NCBI GenBank assembly: GCA_041745765.1
Contig: JBGTIH010000163.1
Coordinates: forward strand, 14,290 to 78,289
Reading direction: 5' to 3'
Length of the DNA stretch: 64,000 nucleotides
Origin: JAHCHG01 sp041745765
GTDB lineage: Bacteria; Acidobacteriota; Blastocatellia; Pyrinomonadales; Pyrinomonadaceae
The notes under the pieces: generated by a model
Told to the model about the DNA's origin: nothing
The model's input: the letters and a program-made list of their open reading frames with translations, nothing else
Database searches by the model: none
Translations under genes and position numbers: made by a program
Shown here: positions 34,004-43,715 of the stretch, piece after piece
Position numbering within the stretch: the first letter of the stretch is position 1
Layout of the letters: each line of letters starts with the position of its first letter

Positions 34004-35350
34004 TTACTCCTGATTTTCTTCCACAATCTGCTTTCTTCTGACCTGCATCATATAGCGTTTATTCTCACGTTTTTCTTCCCGCACAGTCCAACCAACAGCG
34101 ATGAACATAAACAAAAACACCTGAATCTGTGTCCGCTGACGATACGCCGTGCCGACATTTCCCTGAAAAATGGAATAAGCAAGCGTCAGCATCAGGGAAA
34201 AGATCAGAATCGGGATTGCCTTTCGCAATCGGTGGCGCACAGTATAGATCAACCCAATAATCATAAACGGAATCGAAGCCCACCACATCAGCACTTCCGG
34301 CAAGGTAATCACCTGTCGCAGATTGGTCATCTGCCACGGAAAAGGCGCAAGCATCAAATAAGCAAAGCCGATTGGCAAAGTAGCTATCGCGCCTCCAGTT
34401 GTTGAAACATCTGAATCTTCTCCGAAACCGGAATCCGCTGATCTTACCAGATCGCTGCGGCTTTGTTGAATCCGTTCGAGATTGGCGTATTGTTCGAGTT
34501 CGCTTCCGGCATTGCGGGTTACGCCGAAATATGTCAGACCGATCCCGAGAATTGCAAGAGCGGTAATCCGCCGCATTATCGCCGTCGGCGAATTGCTATG
34601 TCCGATAGCAAAAGCCCCAACGATGCCCAATACCGCCATATAAAAAATATAAAAGCGGAGCGAGATAATACCGAAAAGAGAGAAAGTCAATAGAAAAACA
34701 TCCAAATATCTGAATTTTTCTTGGAGCCGCAAGACCATTGTCATTGCCAGCACCAGAAGAAAAATGATTAAACCGTCTTTGAGAAGCTGCCCTGACCAGA
34801 TAATAAATGCCGGAGAAAGAGCGACAAGCAGAGCCGAAATCTGCCCAACACGCCGATTATTAAATATCTTATACGCGCAATAATAAACCATCGGCGCGGT
34901 AGCCGCGCCAATAACCGCGCAAAAAGATTGCGCCGCCAGAATATTCTGCCCGGTAAAAGAATAAATTATCCCGACCAGATAATTCATCCCCCAACCGACC
35001 ATAGTCATGCTTAATGCTCTCTGACTCCACAAATCAGTAGTCGGGTGATCATAAAACCAGATTTCAACTAATCTGTAGCCAAGGTCATTGTAGGTAATCG
35101 CATCACCACCGAAAAATCCGGCAAAATCGAAAAAATGTATGAAAATTCCGAAAACTAATCTGGCGAGCAAGGCAAGCAGGAAAATCTGGACAAGATATTT
35201 TGCATCATCCTTAACATATTTTTGGATAATAATAATAACTGCTGATGAACAAATTAAAACTAAAATAGCAGCAGCAAAACCTTCCGGAAATGCCAAAATC
35301 ATCATGGCAAGACCAACTAAAAAACATAAAACTGCAAGTCGCTTATCCAT
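34004..35350 (-). CDS. Polytopic membrane protein, GT-C/polymerase-like
   Basis: 448 residues with about eleven membrane segments. The first large extracytoplasmic loop contains FGGDAITYNDLGYRL, an acidic site like those of GT39/GT-C transferases that use polyprenyl-phosphate sugars. The second loop around residues 285-320 is polar. It could be the repeat-unit polymerase or an added-sugar transferase; no Wzy is otherwise evident in the window. It starts 7 bases after the carbamoyltransferase gene. Confidence 0.65.
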   Translation of the reverse strand: MDKRLAVLCFLVGLAMMILAFPEGFAAAILVLICSSAVIIIIQKYVKDDAKYLVQIFLLALLARLVFGIFIHFFDFAGFFGGDAITYNDLGYRLVEIWFYDHPTTDLWSQRALSMTMVGWGMNYLVGIIYSFTGQNILAAQSFCAVIGAATAPMVYYCAYKIFNNRRVGQISALLVALSPAFIIWSGQLLKDGLIIFLLVLAMTMVLRLQEKFRYLDVFLLTFSLFGIISLRFYIFYMAVLGIVGAFAIGHSNSPTAIMRRITALAILGIGLTYFGVTRNAGSELEQYANLERIQQSRSDLVRSADSGFGEDSDVSTTGGAIATLPIGFAYLMLAPFPWQMTNLRQVITLPEVLMWWASIPFMIIGLIYTVRHRLRKAIPILIFSLMLTLAYSIFQGNVGTAYRQRTQIQVFLFMFIAVGWTVREEKRENKRYMMQVRRKQIVEENQE

Positions 35351-35357
35351 TTATCTA

Positions 35358-37070
35358 TTAATAGTCCCTTTTTAGAACAAAATTATTTTCTAAAACGAGC
35401 GCATCAAAATTGGCATTATGAAAGGTATTTACGGCATCCTCGGGTGTGCAGACAATCGGTTCTTGGATATTAAATGAAGTATTGAGCAGAAGCGGAATGC
35501 CCGTCAATTTTCTAAACTCTTCAATCAGATTCCAATAGCGCGGATTGACTTCTTTATTGACCATCTGCGGACGCGCTGTGCCGTCAATATGGACGACAGC
35601 CGGGATTTTTTCCTTCCATTTATCGGAAACTTGTATAACGGTAATCATAAACGGATCGTGATGCTCAACGCCGAAAATCTCGCGCCCGTATTCTTCGAGC
35701 ATCGAAGGTGCAAGCGGGCGAAACCATTCGCGGAGCTTTACTTTATGATTAAGAATCTCGCGCATATCCTTGCGGCGCGGATCAGCAACAAAACTTCTTG
35801 CGCCAAGCGCACGCGGTCCCCACTCCATACGTCCGTTGAACCAACCGATAATCGCGCCTTCGGAAATCATTTTTGCAAGGCGCGGAAGAAGAATTTCATC
35901 AGGCAGAGTTTCATATTTTAATCCGGCTTTATCCAAAACCTTTTGACATTCTTCGTTGGAAAATCTCGGACCGTAATAAGCATTATTCATCACGAACTTG
36001 CGCGGATTGCCTAATTTCTGATGCCAGACCATTAATGCTGCACCAAGACTGCATCCGGCATCTCCCGCGGCGGGTTGGACATAAAAATTCTTAAAAGGAG
36101 TTTCGTGAAAAATGCGCCCGTTCATTACTGAATTAAATGCTACGCCGCCAGCCATACAGAGATTTTCTTCATCGGTCATTTCCTTAATCTGCTTGACCAG
36201 ATAGATCGCCGTATCTTCTAAAACTTTTTGCGCCGAGCAAGCGATATTCCAATGATGTTCGGTAAGCTCTTCACCTTTTTTTCGACCGGGACCGATCTCT
36301 CTGACGATTTCATCGGGAAACTTATAATGTTTGGCAAGGTGATGATCGAGAACCTTGATATTAAAATGAAAATCACCTTTGCCGTTTCGGGTTAAAACCT
36401 TTTCGGAAAAGAAATCATAAAAAACGGGTTTGCCGTAAGCCGCCAATCCCATCACCTTCCATTCATCTCCGGTGAACATATCGAAACCGATATAATTGGT
36501 AACGGCGGAATAAAATTGTCCAAGCGAATGGGGCAGTTTTATTCGTTTCAGCACCTTTATTTTATTGCCTTTCCCTTGCGAGAAAAGCGTGGTCGTGTCT
36601 TCGCCCGTTCCATCCCATGTCATAATCGCCGCCGATTCAAACGGGGAAACAAAAAAGGCGGATGCCGCATGGCTCTGGTGATGTTCGATATAATGAAACT
36701 TAAAATCCGAATCGCCGAAATGTTCGCGTAGTCTTTTAGCGTGTTTGAACATTCCGAGATAGCTTTCCGAAACCTGCGCCACCCCGCGATCAGCCCTCGC
36801 TTTGAACATATCACGCGAAACAAATGCGGCTTTGACCGCCTGCATTGCCTTATGCCGCAAAATCCACGGCTTCCAATAATGCCCAACGTGCGCGACATCC
36901 TTCAAAGTAATTCCGGCATAATCCAAACAATATTGAATTGCCTGAAAAGGAAAACCGCTGTGATGTTTTTTGCGGGAAAATCTTTCTTCTTCCGCCGCCG
37001 CAATGAGTTCGCCGTCTTTTATTAAACTAGCGGCTGAATCGCCGAGTGTTGTTAGACCTAAAATATACAT
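35358..37070 (-). CDS. NodU/CmcH-type carbamoyltransferase
   Basis: 570 residues, with both domains of the family. The N-terminal Kae1-like domain has HHQSHAASAFF (130-140) and MTWDGTGEDT; GGVAFNSVMNGRI follows. The C-terminal YrdC-like domain contains MEWGPRALGARSFVADPR and LNTSFN. It transfers a carbamoyl group from carbamoyl phosphate, through carbamoyl-AMP, to a hydroxyl of its substrate (Nod factor in NodU, cephem in CmcH). Here the acceptor is presumably a sugar of the surface glycan. It is one base-pair turn from the next membrane-protein gene (7 bases). Confidence 0.9.
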   Translation of the reverse strand: MYILGLTTLGDSAASLIKDGELIAAAEEERFSRKKHHSGFPFQAIQYCLDYAGITLKDVAHVGHYWKPWILRHKAMQAVKAAFVSRDMFKARADRGVAQVSESYLGMFKHAKRLREHFGDSDFKFHYIEHHQSHAASAFFVSPFESAAIMTWDGTGEDTTTLFSQGKGNKIKVLKRIKLPHSLGQFYSAVTNYIGFDMFTGDEWKVMGLAAYGKPVFYDFFSEKVLTRNGKGDFHFNIKVLDHHLAKHYKFPDEIVREIGPGRKKGEELTEHHWNIACSAQKVLEDTAIYLVKQIKEMTDEENLCMAGGVAFNSVMNGRIFHETPFKNFYVQPAAGDAGCSLGAALMVWHQKLGNPRKFVMNNAYYGPRFSNEECQKVLDKAGLKYETLPDEILLPRLAKMISEGAIIGWFNGRMEWGPRALGARSFVADPRRKDMREILNHKVKLREWFRPLAPSMLEEYGREIFGVEHHDPFMITVIQVSDKWKEKIPAVVHIDGTARPQMVNKEVNPRYWNLIEEFRKLTGIPLLLNTSFNIQEPIVCTPEDAVNTFHNANFDALVLENNFVLKRDY

Positions 37071-37596
37071 TATTTAGATAATACTTGAAAAGTGCTTTAA
37101 ATTATATCTTAAAGCAAATTTTTTTTTAATAGTAATGCGAATCAAGTGTAGAACAGGCTGTTAGCCTGTTCTTAGCCTGATTATCACCATAAAAACTCAT
37201 TGCTGTCACCTTGAAACAGGCTAACAGCCTGTTTTACGTGTGGAAAACTGCTTTTTTAGCGACTTTTTTCCGTTTAATTTCTACTCTTGATTTGCATTAG
37301 TAATTTTGTATTACAAATACCAAATCCCCTACATCCATTTTTATGAGGCGATATTGTGTAGTACTGTTATTACAAAAATTGCGGGGATGCTAAGAAACAA
37401 AATCTTTGTAAAAAGTGAAAATTCAAGCCGAGCATATAATAATAAAATTCTACATATTAAAAATTTTCAATATCAAAATATATTTTCCGCACTGCCCAAT
37501 TTAACAAACTTTTTCTCATTACGGTATTATTTTTTTGTTTTTTTTATGAAATTTAACTGCTATGAGAAAATATCTGACAACTTTACCTTGCATTAT
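37071..37596. other. Gap of 526 bases with palindromic repeats, otherwise featureless
   Basis: Besides the pair of AACAGGCT palindromes (37151-37234) it is AT-rich with no protein-like frame above chance; the 99-residue frame in it shows no recognisable pattern. It is the longest break in the polysaccharide locus and a likely promoter location for the carbamoyltransferase gene group. Confidence 0.5.
37151..37234. repeat. Inverted pair of AACAGGCT palindromes
   Basis: GAACAGGCTGTTAGCCTGTT (37151-37170) and AAACAGGCTAACAGCCTGTT (37214-37233) are each a self-complementary hairpin and are exact inverted copies of one another in their 19-base core, separated by 43 bases. Confidence 0.8.
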
Positions 37597-38502
37597 TCAG
37601 CTTAAATAATTATTGAAATAATTTTTCAAATACTCATCAAGACAGACCTTCCAATCTCTCATAATGTTACATTTCCGAATATCTAATTTTTTGTTAATCA
37701 GGCGTTCACTAGAAGGACGAATAGAAAAAAATTCTTCGGCGAAGTATTCGGAGTCTACCGGAGTTATTTTTATTTCATTTTCTTTATTTAACGCTTTTAT
37801 TATTTCAGTAGCAACTTCCAGTCTGCCGGTGGTGCCGCCGCAAACCATATTGTATAAACCCCAAAGTTCGTTTTCAAAAAGCAATTTAACATTTCTCGCA
37901 AAATCGTGTGTGTAGGTCGGAGTTCCTAATTTATCATTGACAACAAATAATTCTTTTTTGCCGTCTTTGATCTGTTTCATTATTTTCTGGATAAATTTTT
38001 TGTCTTTATTTGGTCCCGCACCCATCATCCAACCGGCGCGACAAATTATATGTTGGGTCTTATTTTCTTTGACAAATAACTCGCCCATATATTTGCTTCG
38101 CGCATAAACTCCGAGCGGATTTGGCATATCCCAATCGTCGTAAGTATCTTTTTTCCCGTCAAAGATGCCTGCCGTGCTGATATACAACAGCGGAATGTCC
38201 AATTCATTACTAATATGAACGGCGTTTTCAACCGCTATAGTATTTGTTTCGTAAGTATCGTCAGGATTCAAATCACAATACTCAAGATTTGTGTAAGCAC
38301 CCAAGTGAAACAAATAATCCGGCTCAAAATTGAAAACGTCTTTTTTGTAAGCCTCAAAATCCCGAAAATCCAAGAGAGAAATCCAACTTTCGTTCACATC
38401 CTTATCGGTTACTTTCAGTTCGTTATCATCTTTGAAAATCTGATAAAATCCTTCACCCAGCATTCCGCCACCGCCAGCTATATATATTTTCTTTTTTATC
38501 AT
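37597..38502 (-). CDS. rfbD: dTDP-4-dehydrorhamnose reductase-like SDR
   Basis: 301 residues from the ATG giving MIKKKIYIAGGGGMLGEGF; upstream in-frame sequence is rejected. Nucleotide-binding GGGGMLG (8-14), the YARSKYMGE active site (Tyr-x-x-x-Lys) and the CRAGWMMG region are those of RmlD-type reductases. It would finish dTDP-L-rhamnose from the dTDP-4-keto sugar, with an NADPH-type cofactor. RmlA and an RmlC-like protein lie 7 kb away, RmlB is missing. Confidence 0.8.
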   Translation of the reverse strand: MIKKKIYIAGGGGMLGEGFYQIFKDDNELKVTDKDVNESWISLLDFRDFEAYKKDVFNFEPDYLFHLGAYTNLEYCDLNPDDTYETNTIAVENAVHISNELDIPLLYISTAGIFDGKKDTYDDWDMPNPLGVYARSKYMGELFVKENKTQHIICRAGWMMGAGPNKDKKFIQKIMKQIKDGKKELFVVNDKLGTPTYTHDFARNVKLLFENELWGLYNMVCGGTTGRLEVATEIIKALNKENEIKITPVDSEYFAEEFFSIRPSSERLINKKLDIRKCNIMRDWKVCLDEYLKNYFNNYLS

Positions 38503-38534
38503 AAAATCTGTTTCTGCAATATCATTGTTTTTAT

Positions 38535-39641
38535 TTAATCGCTCTTGGTTGCGCTCTCCAAAACCGAAAGATACTGTTGCTTTATAACGTGCGTTGAGAA
38601 ATTTTTCAATACAGTTTGTCTGGCGTTTTCGCCAACTTCTTTTCTCAACCAAGAACAATCAATTAACTTGACAAGCGTATTTACCCACTCGCTTTCTGTT
38701 TCGACTAAAAATCCGTTTTTACCGTCCTCGATAAATTGTTGTGCGGTGCCGATGTTTGTTGCTACGCACGGCAATCCAAATGACATATATTGAATCGCTT
38801 TCAAACCGCTTTTACCCATTACCCAACTGTCCATCGGCAGCGGATATACGCCAATGTCAATTTTTTGTAAATCCTCTACTTCTTTTTTCGCTGACCACTG
38901 TATCACTTCTATATCTATTTCTGGAAAATCATATTCAAAGTTGCCGATGACAATTAACTTAAAATCTCGCTTTTTTTTGAGTTCGATAAATACCGGACGA
39001 AGTAAATCCAAGTAACGACGGGTGCTGAAAGTTCCCGTCCAGCCAATTGTTATTTTATTTTCATTTTTGTATCTATTATTTGGCACAAAAATATCAGTAT
39101 TAATAGATGAAGAAATATAAGTGCATTTTTTCTTTTCATTTATTTGTAAGCTGATATCGTTTAGTGATGGCGAACTGGTAATAACATGGTCGGCTGTTCT
39201 GACCAAAAACCTCGTCTTTTCTGTTCCCCGCAAATTATGGGGAATCTCCTTCGTTTCCTTACTGGCATCTAATAACCAATTATCTTCCAGATCATAAATT
39301 ATTTTTTTTGACAAAAGCCTGTAAATTCTCTCAAATAATGCCCCTCCCAGAGGGTACACGTACATAAAGATGTATATGACATCATATTTTCTTAATATAA
39401 AAACGTCCTTCATTCTTCTTAATATACCTAACAACGTCCAGCCGATTTTTTCAAGCGTATAACCTTTTTTATAAACAATTTCCCACATTTTCATGGTCAT
39501 AAATGGAGAAATTTTTACTTCATATCCGTTTGTTTCCCAATCACCTATATATTGTTCATACTTTAAGCGTTGTCCTGCTGCTACGTCTTTCGGATACGGA
39601 CATATTATTAATATCTTTTTGTTCTGCTTTTTTGCTGACAT
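38535..39641 (-). CDS. GT4-family glycosyltransferase
   Basis: 368 residues from MSAKKQ (a 13-residue longer start is possible). GT-B fold: ILIICPYPKDVAAGQRLKYE at the N-terminus; TIGWTGTFSTRRYLDLL and the KSGLKAIQYMSFGLPCVATN nucleotide-sugar site at the C-terminus. It transfers a hexose or deoxyhexose; the donor is not readable from sequence. Cotranscribed with RmlD, 32 bases apart. Confidence 0.85.
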   Translation of the reverse strand: MSAKKQNKKILIICPYPKDVAAGQRLKYEQYIGDWETNGYEVKISPFMTMKMWEIVYKKGYTLEKIGWTLLGILRRMKDVFILRKYDVIYIFMYVYPLGGALFERIYRLLSKKIIYDLEDNWLLDASKETKEIPHNLRGTEKTRFLVRTADHVITSSPSLNDISLQINEKKKCTYISSSINTDIFVPNNRYKNENKITIGWTGTFSTRRYLDLLRPVFIELKKKRDFKLIVIGNFEYDFPEIDIEVIQWSAKKEVEDLQKIDIGVYPLPMDSWVMGKSGLKAIQYMSFGLPCVATNIGTAQQFIEDGKNGFLVETESEWVNTLVKLIDCSWLRKEVGENARQTVLKNFSTHVIKQQYLSVLESATKSD

Positions 39642-39716
39642 TTTAAATGTATTCAAAATTATCTCAGAAATGAAATTCATAGATGAGACGAGGGACTGGA
39701 TTCTAATGTATTTGCA

Positions 39717-40499
39717 TCAACCTTTTTTATTTATACGCTCAAGCGCAGCTTTGATACCCGAATTAAAACGACGAAGATGTCCTGCCGTTCCTTCGGTATT
39801 CACATAAAGAGTGTTATGTTCCGGGGCTATCTCACTTTTGGGTCTGGTTTCGGTGTAGTAATAAGTTGCCAACGATTTTCGGCTGATTCCGTCGGGCGTG
39901 TTAAGTGGTTTAGGATGTCCATGAAATGAAACTTCGTTAGTTTCAAAAATTACACAACGGTTAAAATCCGGCGCAATTTGTTCCAGAAGTTTTTTCTTTC
40001 CGCCGGATAATTCCCACAATTCCAAAAAACCTTCATATTCAGGCTTCCAATCTTTATTCATATAAACCAAAGCATTCAATCTTCTGTGAAGTTTGGTGTA
40101 GGGATGAATATTATAATCAACGTGAACATTTAGAAAGGCTCCTCGTGTTGATTGATGCAGCCCTCCGCCGACTAATTCGTCATCCTGTAGAAGATCAGGA
40201 ATATCAGTCAAAAATTGGAGAAAATTACGAAACTCACTTGAGTTAAGCTCTTCAAAAACCTCTGCCATTATCGGATTATCGTCGAAGTTGGTTTTTTGAA
40301 ACTTGTTCCGTTGATCAATATAAGTCGTTCCGTCCCAGACTCCGTCCGAGATAGACGGGTAATGAGAAAAAACCTCTTCAGCTTTATCCTCGTGAAAAAA
40401 ATTTTCAATTATCGAATATCTAAACGGTTCTTTTGCCTGATATTTCGATTTTATCTCAGCTCCTGACTTGAGCAGTTTTTCAAAATTAATAAATCTCAT
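39717..40499 (-). CDS. 2-oxoglutarate/Fe(II)-dependent dioxygenase
   Basis: 260 residues, double-stranded beta-helix fold of the prolyl-4-hydroxylase-like superfamily. The iron-binding HxD is in VHVDYNIHPYTKLHR and the distal His in VSFHGHPKPLN; Arg of SRKSLA should bind 2-oxoglutarate. It hydroxylates or oxidatively modifies a small molecule or glycan, and lies beside a methyltransferase and glycosyltransferases, so modification of a sugar or of an amino-acid substituent is inferred. Confidence 0.82.
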   Translation of the reverse strand: MRFINFEKLLKSGAEIKSKYQAKEPFRYSIIENFFHEDKAEEVFSHYPSISDGVWDGTTYIDQRNKFQKTNFDDNPIMAEVFEELNSSEFRNFLQFLTDIPDLLQDDELVGGGLHQSTRGAFLNVHVDYNIHPYTKLHRRLNALVYMNKDWKPEYEGFLELWELSGGKKKLLEQIAPDFNRCVIFETNEVSFHGHPKPLNTPDGISRKSLATYYYTETRPKSEIAPEHNTLYVNTEGTAGHLRRFNSGIKAALERINKKG

Positions 40500-40643
40500 A
40501 ATTAATATCTATCAAAAGTTTCATTTGATTCACAACTATCTTAAAAAATACTATGAAAGAGTCTCTTTTTACAACACTGCTCCTGATATTGGTTATTAAC
40601 AAGATATTGATCGCCTTCTAAAATCGGCTGAAAACAAATAATT

Positions 40644-41375
40644 CTAGGAAAATTCTGCGAGCAAGATCACCCTGTAACTATTGTTTCTATTCGTTTGCGG
40701 GACTATCGGGTGCATCAGTCCGGCGAGCAGATTAAAGGTTAAGTATAAAAATTTGGAACGTATTGCCGCCCACCTCAGCAATCGCGTTATTTGAATACTC
40801 TCCGAGTAAAATGTTTTTATATTAACCTTTTTGTTATTATACCCGGCTTCCGCTTCAATTGCCGATATGACTGTTTCCAATTGCGGATAAGGGCTGTGCA
40901 GATGCTCATTCAGCCAATCAGGTTGAGGCTTGTCAAGACGCTTTAGGTGCTCGGCAAAATTTTCATCAATTTGTTGAGCCTGAGTTCCGAAAGGGAAAGC
41001 AATAACGACGGCGTTTCGGGAAACTCTGACCAACTCTGCAATTGCTTGTTCTCTTATCTCTGTCGGCAGATGTTCCAGCACATCGACCGATGTCGCAACG
41101 GAGAAAGATTCTTTAGAAAACGGAAGCGATAAAATGCTTCCGCGCAGAAACTTAAAGTTCTTATTTTGCCACATCGAGTCTACAATGTCCACGCCCGTAA
41201 ATTGTTCTGAGGGAAGCAGAGAGGCAAGCCCGTATTCACCACAGCCGGCATCAAGCAAAGTAGAATCTTCCCGTAATATCGGTTTTAAAACCTTAATAAC
41301 GTCTAAGTTGCGTCCTCGCGTATCCCAACTTAGACAATAAAAAGTTTGTCGTAACTTGTCGGTCATTGATAACAT
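40644..41375 (-). CDS. Class I SAM-dependent methyltransferase
   Basis: 243 residues. SAM-binding motif LLDAGCGEYGLASLLP at about 38-53, VDIVDS acidic strand end, and SVATSVDVLEHLP motif. The C-terminal part has a hydrophobic stretch. It is the FkbM/Ubie-like class used for O-methylation of sugars; the substrate is not predictable. It is separated from the dioxygenase by 144 bases and starts 12 bases after the next gene ends. Confidence 0.83.
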   Translation of the reverse strand: MLSMTDKLRQTFYCLSWDTRGRNLDVIKVLKPILREDSTLLDAGCGEYGLASLLPSEQFTGVDIVDSMWQNKNFKFLRGSILSLPFSKESFSVATSVDVLEHLPTEIREQAIAELVRVSRNAVVIAFPFGTQAQQIDENFAEHLKRLDKPQPDWLNEHLHSPYPQLETVISAIEAEAGYNNKKVNIKTFYSESIQITRLLRWAAIRSKFLYLTFNLLAGLMHPIVPQTNRNNSYRVILLAEFS

Positions 41376-41387
41376 ATTTTCAGTTTC

Positions 41388-42614
41388 TCACATCGAAAGC
41401 ATTTTGCGATAGTTCGCTGTGAACTTTTCCGCACCTTTTTCCAGATCATAATAATCATATGCAAAACCGCGTAATTCCTCACGACTCGTTTTCATCAAAA
41501 GTATTTGTTCAATTGCCTTGCCATAATCTTTTTCGTTGTTAATATCCTCGACCAAAACGCCCGATTGCGGATATAATTTCAGAATCTCATCCAAATCACC
41601 AATTCCTTTTGCCGAAAGCATTTTCAAACCAGCCGACCAGTATTCTCCGAGCTTTGTCGGACTTCTGCCGATCACTGAAAAATCGTCGTCATACATTACC
41701 ACTCCGAAGTCTCCTGCCATCAGATATTTATGAACATCCCGATAATCGGCACTCACGTTTCTGAACTTTTCCTGAGGCAAGCCGCTTTTTATAATTTCAT
41801 TTTTAATTATTTTAGGAGATGAATGCGAAAGAAATATGAAATATGATTCAGGTTTTTGTTTAAGAAGATACTTAAACAATTTCAAAACCAAATCTGTTCT
41901 GTAATTTCCGCCGAGCGAACCGGAATACAACATCACAACGCTTTCCGGCGGAATATTCAGATCGGTGCGAATTTTCTTTCGCACCGATTCGTCATAAGGC
42001 GGAAAATACTCGAAGTTGACGCAGGTTGGAATAACATCCACCAAATTTTCTTTTTTCAGATTATTTTCAACAATAAATCTTTTGCCGATGTGAGTGAGCG
42101 AAACGGCAATTTCGGAGTTTTTGAAAAACCCTTTTTCTCTTATTTTAAGATACCGATATACAGGTTGTAAAAAAGGCGAAGCCAGCATTCCGCTTTCCTT
42201 TTTCTCATCAGCCCACCAACCGCGCATATCAAACATCAATTTGCTGCCGTATCTATTTTTGGTCCATTCGCCGAGAATGCAGGGCAGATAGCAGCGGGCG
42301 TGAAAAATGTCAAAAGCATGTTCTTTCGCCAGTTCTGTAATTTTTCGCTTACCGTCGCGTAGATTCGCTATTGCCGATGCGACAGGAATTTTATTGCCGA
42401 AAAAAAGTGGATGCCATTCAATATCGAAACCGCGAATAAGATTGTAAATAGATTCCTTATTTTTTTCAAAGATTTCCGGCTTTTCGTAACTTATTAGATG
42501 AAATGAAAATTCTTGGCGGCTGATGATCTTTAAATATGAAAGAACCTGGCTTTGTCCGAGAGGATCGGTCATTCCGTCGTATGATACAAATAGAACTTTT
42601 TTTTTATTTACCAT
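41388..42614 (-). CDS. GT4-family glycosyltransferase
   Basis: 408 residues, GT-B fold with YDGMTDPLGQSQVLSYL at the N-terminus (acceptor loop) and a C-terminal donor domain containing YSGSLGGNYRTDLVLKLF, GRSPTKLGEYWSAGLKML and the late Glu. It is one of the several retaining glycosyltransferases building the repeat unit. Confidence 0.85.
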   Translation of the reverse strand: MVNKKKVLFVSYDGMTDPLGQSQVLSYLKIISRQEFSFHLISYEKPEIFEKNKESIYNLIRGFDIEWHPLFFGNKIPVASAIANLRDGKRKITELAKEHAFDIFHARCYLPCILGEWTKNRYGSKLMFDMRGWWADEKKESGMLASPFLQPVYRYLKIREKGFFKNSEIAVSLTHIGKRFIVENNLKKENLVDVIPTCVNFEYFPPYDESVRKKIRTDLNIPPESVVMLYSGSLGGNYRTDLVLKLFKYLLKQKPESYFIFLSHSSPKIIKNEIIKSGLPQEKFRNVSADYRDVHKYLMAGDFGVVMYDDDFSVIGRSPTKLGEYWSAGLKMLSAKGIGDLDEILKLYPQSGVLVEDINNEKDYGKAIEQILLMKTSREELRGFAYDYYDLEKGAEKFTANYRKMLSM

Positions 42615-42694
42615 TTAGTTATTCGAAGCAGTTTAAATTCAAAAAATCAAATTGTTTAATAGTCTTTATCCGGTCTGAATATGACTTTAAATCG

Positions 42695-43660
42695 CTACGA
42701 TTTTTCCGGTGATTGAAGAACTGCCTGAATCCATCCGCTAAAGGTAGCAATATCAATTACTATAATAATAAAACTCACGCCGACAAACTGAATCGGATTT
42801 ATTAACCACCATGATTCCCGATTTTCACAGCGAAGTCGGATGTTTTTTACCGTCCGCGCGGAAATCCACAACAAAACCACTAAAAGCCATAACCAACTGT
42901 GTAACAGAGTGAGCAAAATGAAAGGGATAATTACGATATATTGTTTGGCGAGACCGTAGTGCCAATGCTTCTGACGTTTTGCCCAAATATTATGTTTTGA
43001 ATATAATGCAAATTTCTTAAACATGGAAAAAATATCGGGAGTAGGTTTCCACCAAATTCGCGCGCGGGGAGCATACCCGATTCGGAAATTTTGTTTTGCG
43101 ATATTTTCCATAAAAATCAAATCTTCCGCTGCTCGTAAATCAGGAAAGCCCCCAACTTTCCCCCAAACCGAGCGTTTCATCAACGAAGAAGGAATTATCG
43201 CGCCGCGCCACCATTCGCCATTTTTTTTAATTTTTGGAGTAAGATATGCTAGTGCAAAACATTTTTCAAAAAAAGATTTTTTTTCAGCTTCATAACTTCC
43301 ATAAACAACATCAACGGACGAATCGGCTTCGGTAACTTTTTTTAATTCTTCAAGCCAATTAGGTTCAAGTCTGATACCGGCATCGGTAAAAGCGATCCAT
43401 TCGCTGCGGGCGTTTTCAACACCGATATTTCGCCCGCGTCCCGGCGTGGCGTTTCCGGCTTCGATTATCTGGAACCGCTCATCGTTTCCTGTTAATTTAT
43501 GCGCGAGTTCGACAGTTTTATCCGTTGAACCGCCGTCAACGAGAACGATTTCGTCCGGTTGGGAAGTTTGAAGTTTGATAGACTTAATTAGTTCCGCCAG
43601 CGAATCTTCTTCATTCTTCATCGGGATTACCAGAGAAACTTGTAAAACAGAGTTTGGCAT
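42695..43660 (-). CDS. GT2-family glycosyltransferase with membrane tail
   Basis: 321 residues. The GT-A domain has VIPMKNEEDSLAELI, the nucleotide motif VDGGSTDKT (about 41-49) and the DAGI metal-site region; the C-terminal 100 residues hold two to three hydrophobic segments, anchoring it at the membrane near the lipid-linked acceptor. Similar to chain-extending transferases of exopolysaccharide loci. Confidence 0.85.
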   Translation of the reverse strand: MPNSVLQVSLVIPMKNEEDSLAELIKSIKLQTSQPDEIVLVDGGSTDKTVELAHKLTGNDERFQIIEAGNATPGRGRNIGVENARSEWIAFTDAGIRLEPNWLEELKKVTEADSSVDVVYGSYEAEKKSFFEKCFALAYLTPKIKKNGEWWRGAIIPSSLMKRSVWGKVGGFPDLRAAEDLIFMENIAKQNFRIGYAPRARIWWKPTPDIFSMFKKFALYSKHNIWAKRQKHWHYGLAKQYIVIIPFILLTLLHSWLWLLVVLLWISARTVKNIRLRCENRESWWLINPIQFVGVSFIIIVIDIATFSGWIQAVLQSPEKS

Positions 43661-43715
43661 TTATAATTTTATTTAGCAGTTAAATTTCAGTTGCAAGAAA
43701 ATCATTTGAGCGAAT

